Below, piece by piece: positions 17,367-18,949 of a stretch of DNA of 18,949 bases. Each line of letters begins with the position of its first letter. The stretch's first letter is position 1. The translations under genes and the position numbers were made by a program. This stretch comes from CAYSYM01 sp964435115 (GTDB lineage: Bacteria; Chloroflexota; UBA6077; CF-72): the NCBI GenBank assembly GCA_964435115.1, contig CAYSYM010000066.1, forward strand, positions 1-18,949, read 5' to 3'. The notes below the pieces were generated by a model. It saw only the letters and a list, made by a program, of their open reading frames with translations. It did not search any database and had not been told where the DNA came from.

Positions 17367-17399
17367 AGGTCCTGAGCCGGGGTAACCGCCGAGGGGAGC

Positions 17400-17834
17400 A
17401 TGGCCGAATCGGTCCGGGTCGAGATCCTGACCTACGCGCCCACGGAGTTCCGCCACTGCCAGCACTGTGAGCTGGTGTGGGACCAGTTCAAGTTCAACCA
17501 GCGCGCCCATGCAGAGCAGCGCGCATCGGCTCTCCCTCCAGACCTCCAGGCCGAGTACGACGCCATCACCGACTGGGCGATGGAGGCGCGCCGGCGCTAC
17601 GGGTCGCGCCTCTCCTTCAGGCTCGTCGATGCCGCCTCGCTGGAAGGATTCGTGAAGGCGCTGCGGTACCGCTCACGCACGTTCCCGACGTTCGTCATCG
17701 ACGGTGGGGACCCGATTACGGGGTTCGACCGCGACCTGCTCGACGCCGCCCTCACTCGACGCCTGGATGCCGGCGCGCTGACGCCGGCGGTGGATGAAAG
17801 GAGGCCAGCCGCGGAAGACACACGCCTCCAGTAG
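17400..17834 (+). CDS. Thioredoxin-like CxxC protein
   Basis: A 144-residue cytoplasmic protein with a thioredoxin-like layout. A beta-strand VRVEILTYAP leads to the redox motif HCQHCE (Cys20 and Cys23). A helical insertion of about 45 residues follows, and then strand LSFRLVDAAS, a likely cis-proline in RTFPTFVIDG and a final helix. The C-terminal tail (AVDERRPAAEDTRLQ) looks disordered. It is not classical thioredoxin (WCGPC) or glutaredoxin (CPYC), and the insertion sets it apart. The family cannot be named precisely. It could act as a thiol-disulfide oxidoreductase or handle reactive selenium species, given the divergent selD, but the second idea is only positional. Confidence 0.65.
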   Translation: MAESVRVEILTYAPTEFRHCQHCELVWDQFKFNQRAHAEQRASALPPDLQAEYDAITDWAMEARRRYGSRLSFRLVDAASLEGFVKALRYRSRTFPTFVIDGGDPITGFDRDLLDAALTRRLDAGALTPAVDERRPAAEDTRLQ

Positions 17835-17836
17835 TG

Positions 17837-17894
17837 GCCTGCCGCTCCCCGGTTCGGCAGGCGCGCGCTCCGCGTCGAGCGCCCGGCGCTCGAC
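17837..17894 (+). promoter_or_regulatory. Two tandem stem-loops upstream of cstA
   Basis: Directly after the thioredoxin-like stop codon, GCCTGCCG (17837-17844) pairs with CGGCAGGC (17855-17862), and then GTCGAGCGC (17874-17882) pairs with GCGCTCGAC (17886-17894) around a CCG loop. Both stems are perfect. Neither is followed by a T-run. They may terminate the upstream transcript or control cstA, whose ribosome-binding site follows 31 bp later. Confidence 0.5.
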
Positions 17895-17939
17895 CGGACC
17901 AGCCGGGCAAGACTCACTCAATCTCGAGGAGGAGTCTCC

Positions 17940-18949
17940 ATGGACAACACCTTGGTGGCAATCATCATCGGCGCCATCGCGATCTACCTGGGCTACAACT
18001 TCTACGCCAGGCGGATTGATCGAGACGTCATCCAGTCGAGCGCGACCCGCGCCACGCCGGCCCGCCTCTACATGGACGGGGTGGACTTCGTGCCGACCAG
18101 CCGCAATGTGCTGTACGGCTACCACTTCAAGTCGATCGCGGCGGCGGGGCCGATCGTCGGGGCGATCACCGCGGCGGGCCTCTGGGGCTGGCTGCCGAGC
18201 CTGCTCTGGCTGGTGCTCGGCGTGATGTTCCTGGGCTGGGCCAGCGACTACAGCGCGATCGTCGTCTCCGTGCGGAACGACGGCAACTCGCTCTCCGCCA
18301 CGGCCCACCGCTTGATCCACCCGCGCACGCGCCAGATCTTGCTGCTGTTCATCTTCTTCTACCTGCTGCTCATCGCCGGCGCGTTCGGGAACATCGTGGC
18401 CGGCACCCTGAACGACCCGCGCGTGCCGCTGGGCATCATCGCGCTCGCCGCCCTCGGCGCGCTGGGCGGCCACATGCTCTACCGCCTGAAGATGGACCTC
18501 GTCGTCGTGACGCTGGTCACGGTGGGTGGCACGCTCCTGGCGGTGCTGCTCAACGCCGATGCCAACGGGCCCGTAGCGCTGGCCTGGAAGGGCTTCAACG
18601 ACAGCCTGAACGCGCTCGCGCCCAATGGCATCAGCACTGTGCTCAATCCCACGCTGCCAGCAGGCCAGCAGGAAGTGAGAGTGACCGTCAGCTTCGTCTT
18701 CTGGCTCCTCTTCCTGTTCGCCTTCTGCTACTTCGGCGCCGTCCTGCCCATCTGGCGCTACGCGCAGCCGGTGAACTACATCGGCTTCTGGATCACCGCG
18801 CTGACGATCGTCTTCGGCGGGCTGGGCGCGCTGCTCGCGTTCTTCGTCCGGCCTGAGCTGGCCTCGTTCAAGCTGCCGGCCTTCATCGGCTTCGGCGGGC
18901 CGGCCAGCGTGGCGGCGGCCGGCGCCATCCAGCCGCTGTGGCCGATGCT
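17940..18949 (+). CDS. cstA: CstA-family carbon starvation protein / peptide or pyruvate transporter, 3'-truncated
   Basis: The first 336 residues of a multi-pass membrane protein that runs off the window; the family is usually 480-700 residues. ATG 17940 has a strong GAGGAGGAG site. An N-terminal membrane helix (LVAIIIGAIAIYLGYNFYA) is followed by the CstA hallmark region SRNVLYGYHFKSIAAAGPIV, which resembles the FGHHFAAIAGAGPLVGP segment of E. coli CstA. The next part, WLVLGVMFLGWASDYSAIVV then SVRNDGNSL, matches the family's conserved loop. Several further hydrophobic helices follow. Members import peptides or pyruvate under carbon limitation. The substrate here is not determined, and nothing links it directly to benzoate degradation. 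Confidence 0.9.
   Translation, partial: MDNTLVAIIIGAIAIYLGYNFYARRIDRDVIQSSATRATPARLYMDGVDFVPTSRNVLYGYHFKSIAAAGPIVGAITAAGLWGWLPSLLWLVLGVMFLGWASDYSAIVVSVRNDGNSLSATAHRLIHPRTRQILLLFIFFYLLLIAGAFGNIVAGTLNDPRVPLGIIALAALGALGGHMLYRLKMDLVVVTLVTVGGTLLAVLLNADANGPVALAWKGFNDSLNALAPNGISTVLNPTLPAGQQEVRVTVSFVFWLLFLFAFCYFGAVLPIWRYAQPVNYIGFWITALTIVFGGLGALLAFFVRPELASFKLPAFIGFGGPASVAAAGAIQPLWPM

Noticed and set aside
17125..17399. Selenocysteine tRNA (selC) next to selD
   Set aside because: No anticodon-arm sequence containing TCA flanked by a plausible long-acceptor tRNA could be found on either strand.

Overview
This is a GC-rich bacterial window. Codons end mostly in G or C, genes are tightly packed, Shine-Dalgarno sites are of the GGAGG type, and GTG starts are common. 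The sequence does not fix the phylum. The Azoarcus-type arrangement of the benzoyl-CoA reductase genes, the selenocysteine-encoding selD and the mosaic surroundings suggest an anaerobic or facultative environmental bacterium. Chloroflexota, Rokubacteria/NC10 or a deltaproteobacterium-like lineage are all possible, and I would not choose between them without a search.

Positions 1-9886 (all + strand) hold a nearly complete upper pathway for anaerobic benzoate degradation. It starts with a 5'-truncated benzoate-CoA ligase (benzoate to benzoyl-CoA), followed by an amidohydrolase of unknown substrate and a GNAT acetyltransferase. Next come the four subunits of an ATP-dependent class I benzoyl-CoA reductase in the order N-O-P-Q, which reduces benzoyl-CoA to cyclohexa-1,5-diene-1-carbonyl-CoA. 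The three modified beta-oxidation enzymes follow: a ring hydrolase (Oah-like), a dehydrogenase (Had) and a dienoyl-CoA hydratase (Dch). Together they would take benzoate to a ring-opened C7-dicarboxyl-CoA. No ferredoxin, ferredoxin reductase, benzoate transporter or dedicated regulator gene is in the window. The Oah-like protein is odd: it carries a C-terminal four-cysteine zinc ribbon. Between oah and had lie a strong hairpin and seven perfectly phased 7-bp C-rich repeats, whose complementary strand is a textbook G-quadruplex pattern.

Positions 9948-12533 hold signalling and small accessory genes: a soluble methyl-accepting-type receptor with its sensor-like domain at the C terminus, a cupin, and a PilZ (c-di-GMP) protein on the opposite strand. 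Positions 12618-15173 (- strand) hold a PIG-L/LmbE deacetylase and a MocR-type GntR/aminotransferase regulator. The open reading frame of the regulator continues upstream into what looks like the N-terminal remnant of a transposase. A hicBA toxin-antitoxin pair (+) and a frameshifted zinc-finger remnant (-) follow.

Positions 16072-17124 (- strand) encode selenophosphate synthetase. Its catalytic cysteine codon is an in-frame UGA followed at once by a SECIS-like hairpin, so SelD is itself very probably a selenoprotein and the gene is longer than a standard ORF call shows. Divergent from it are a thioredoxin-like CxxC protein with a recognisable promoter, then two stem-loops and the start of a CstA-family carbon-starvation/peptide transporter that runs off the window.
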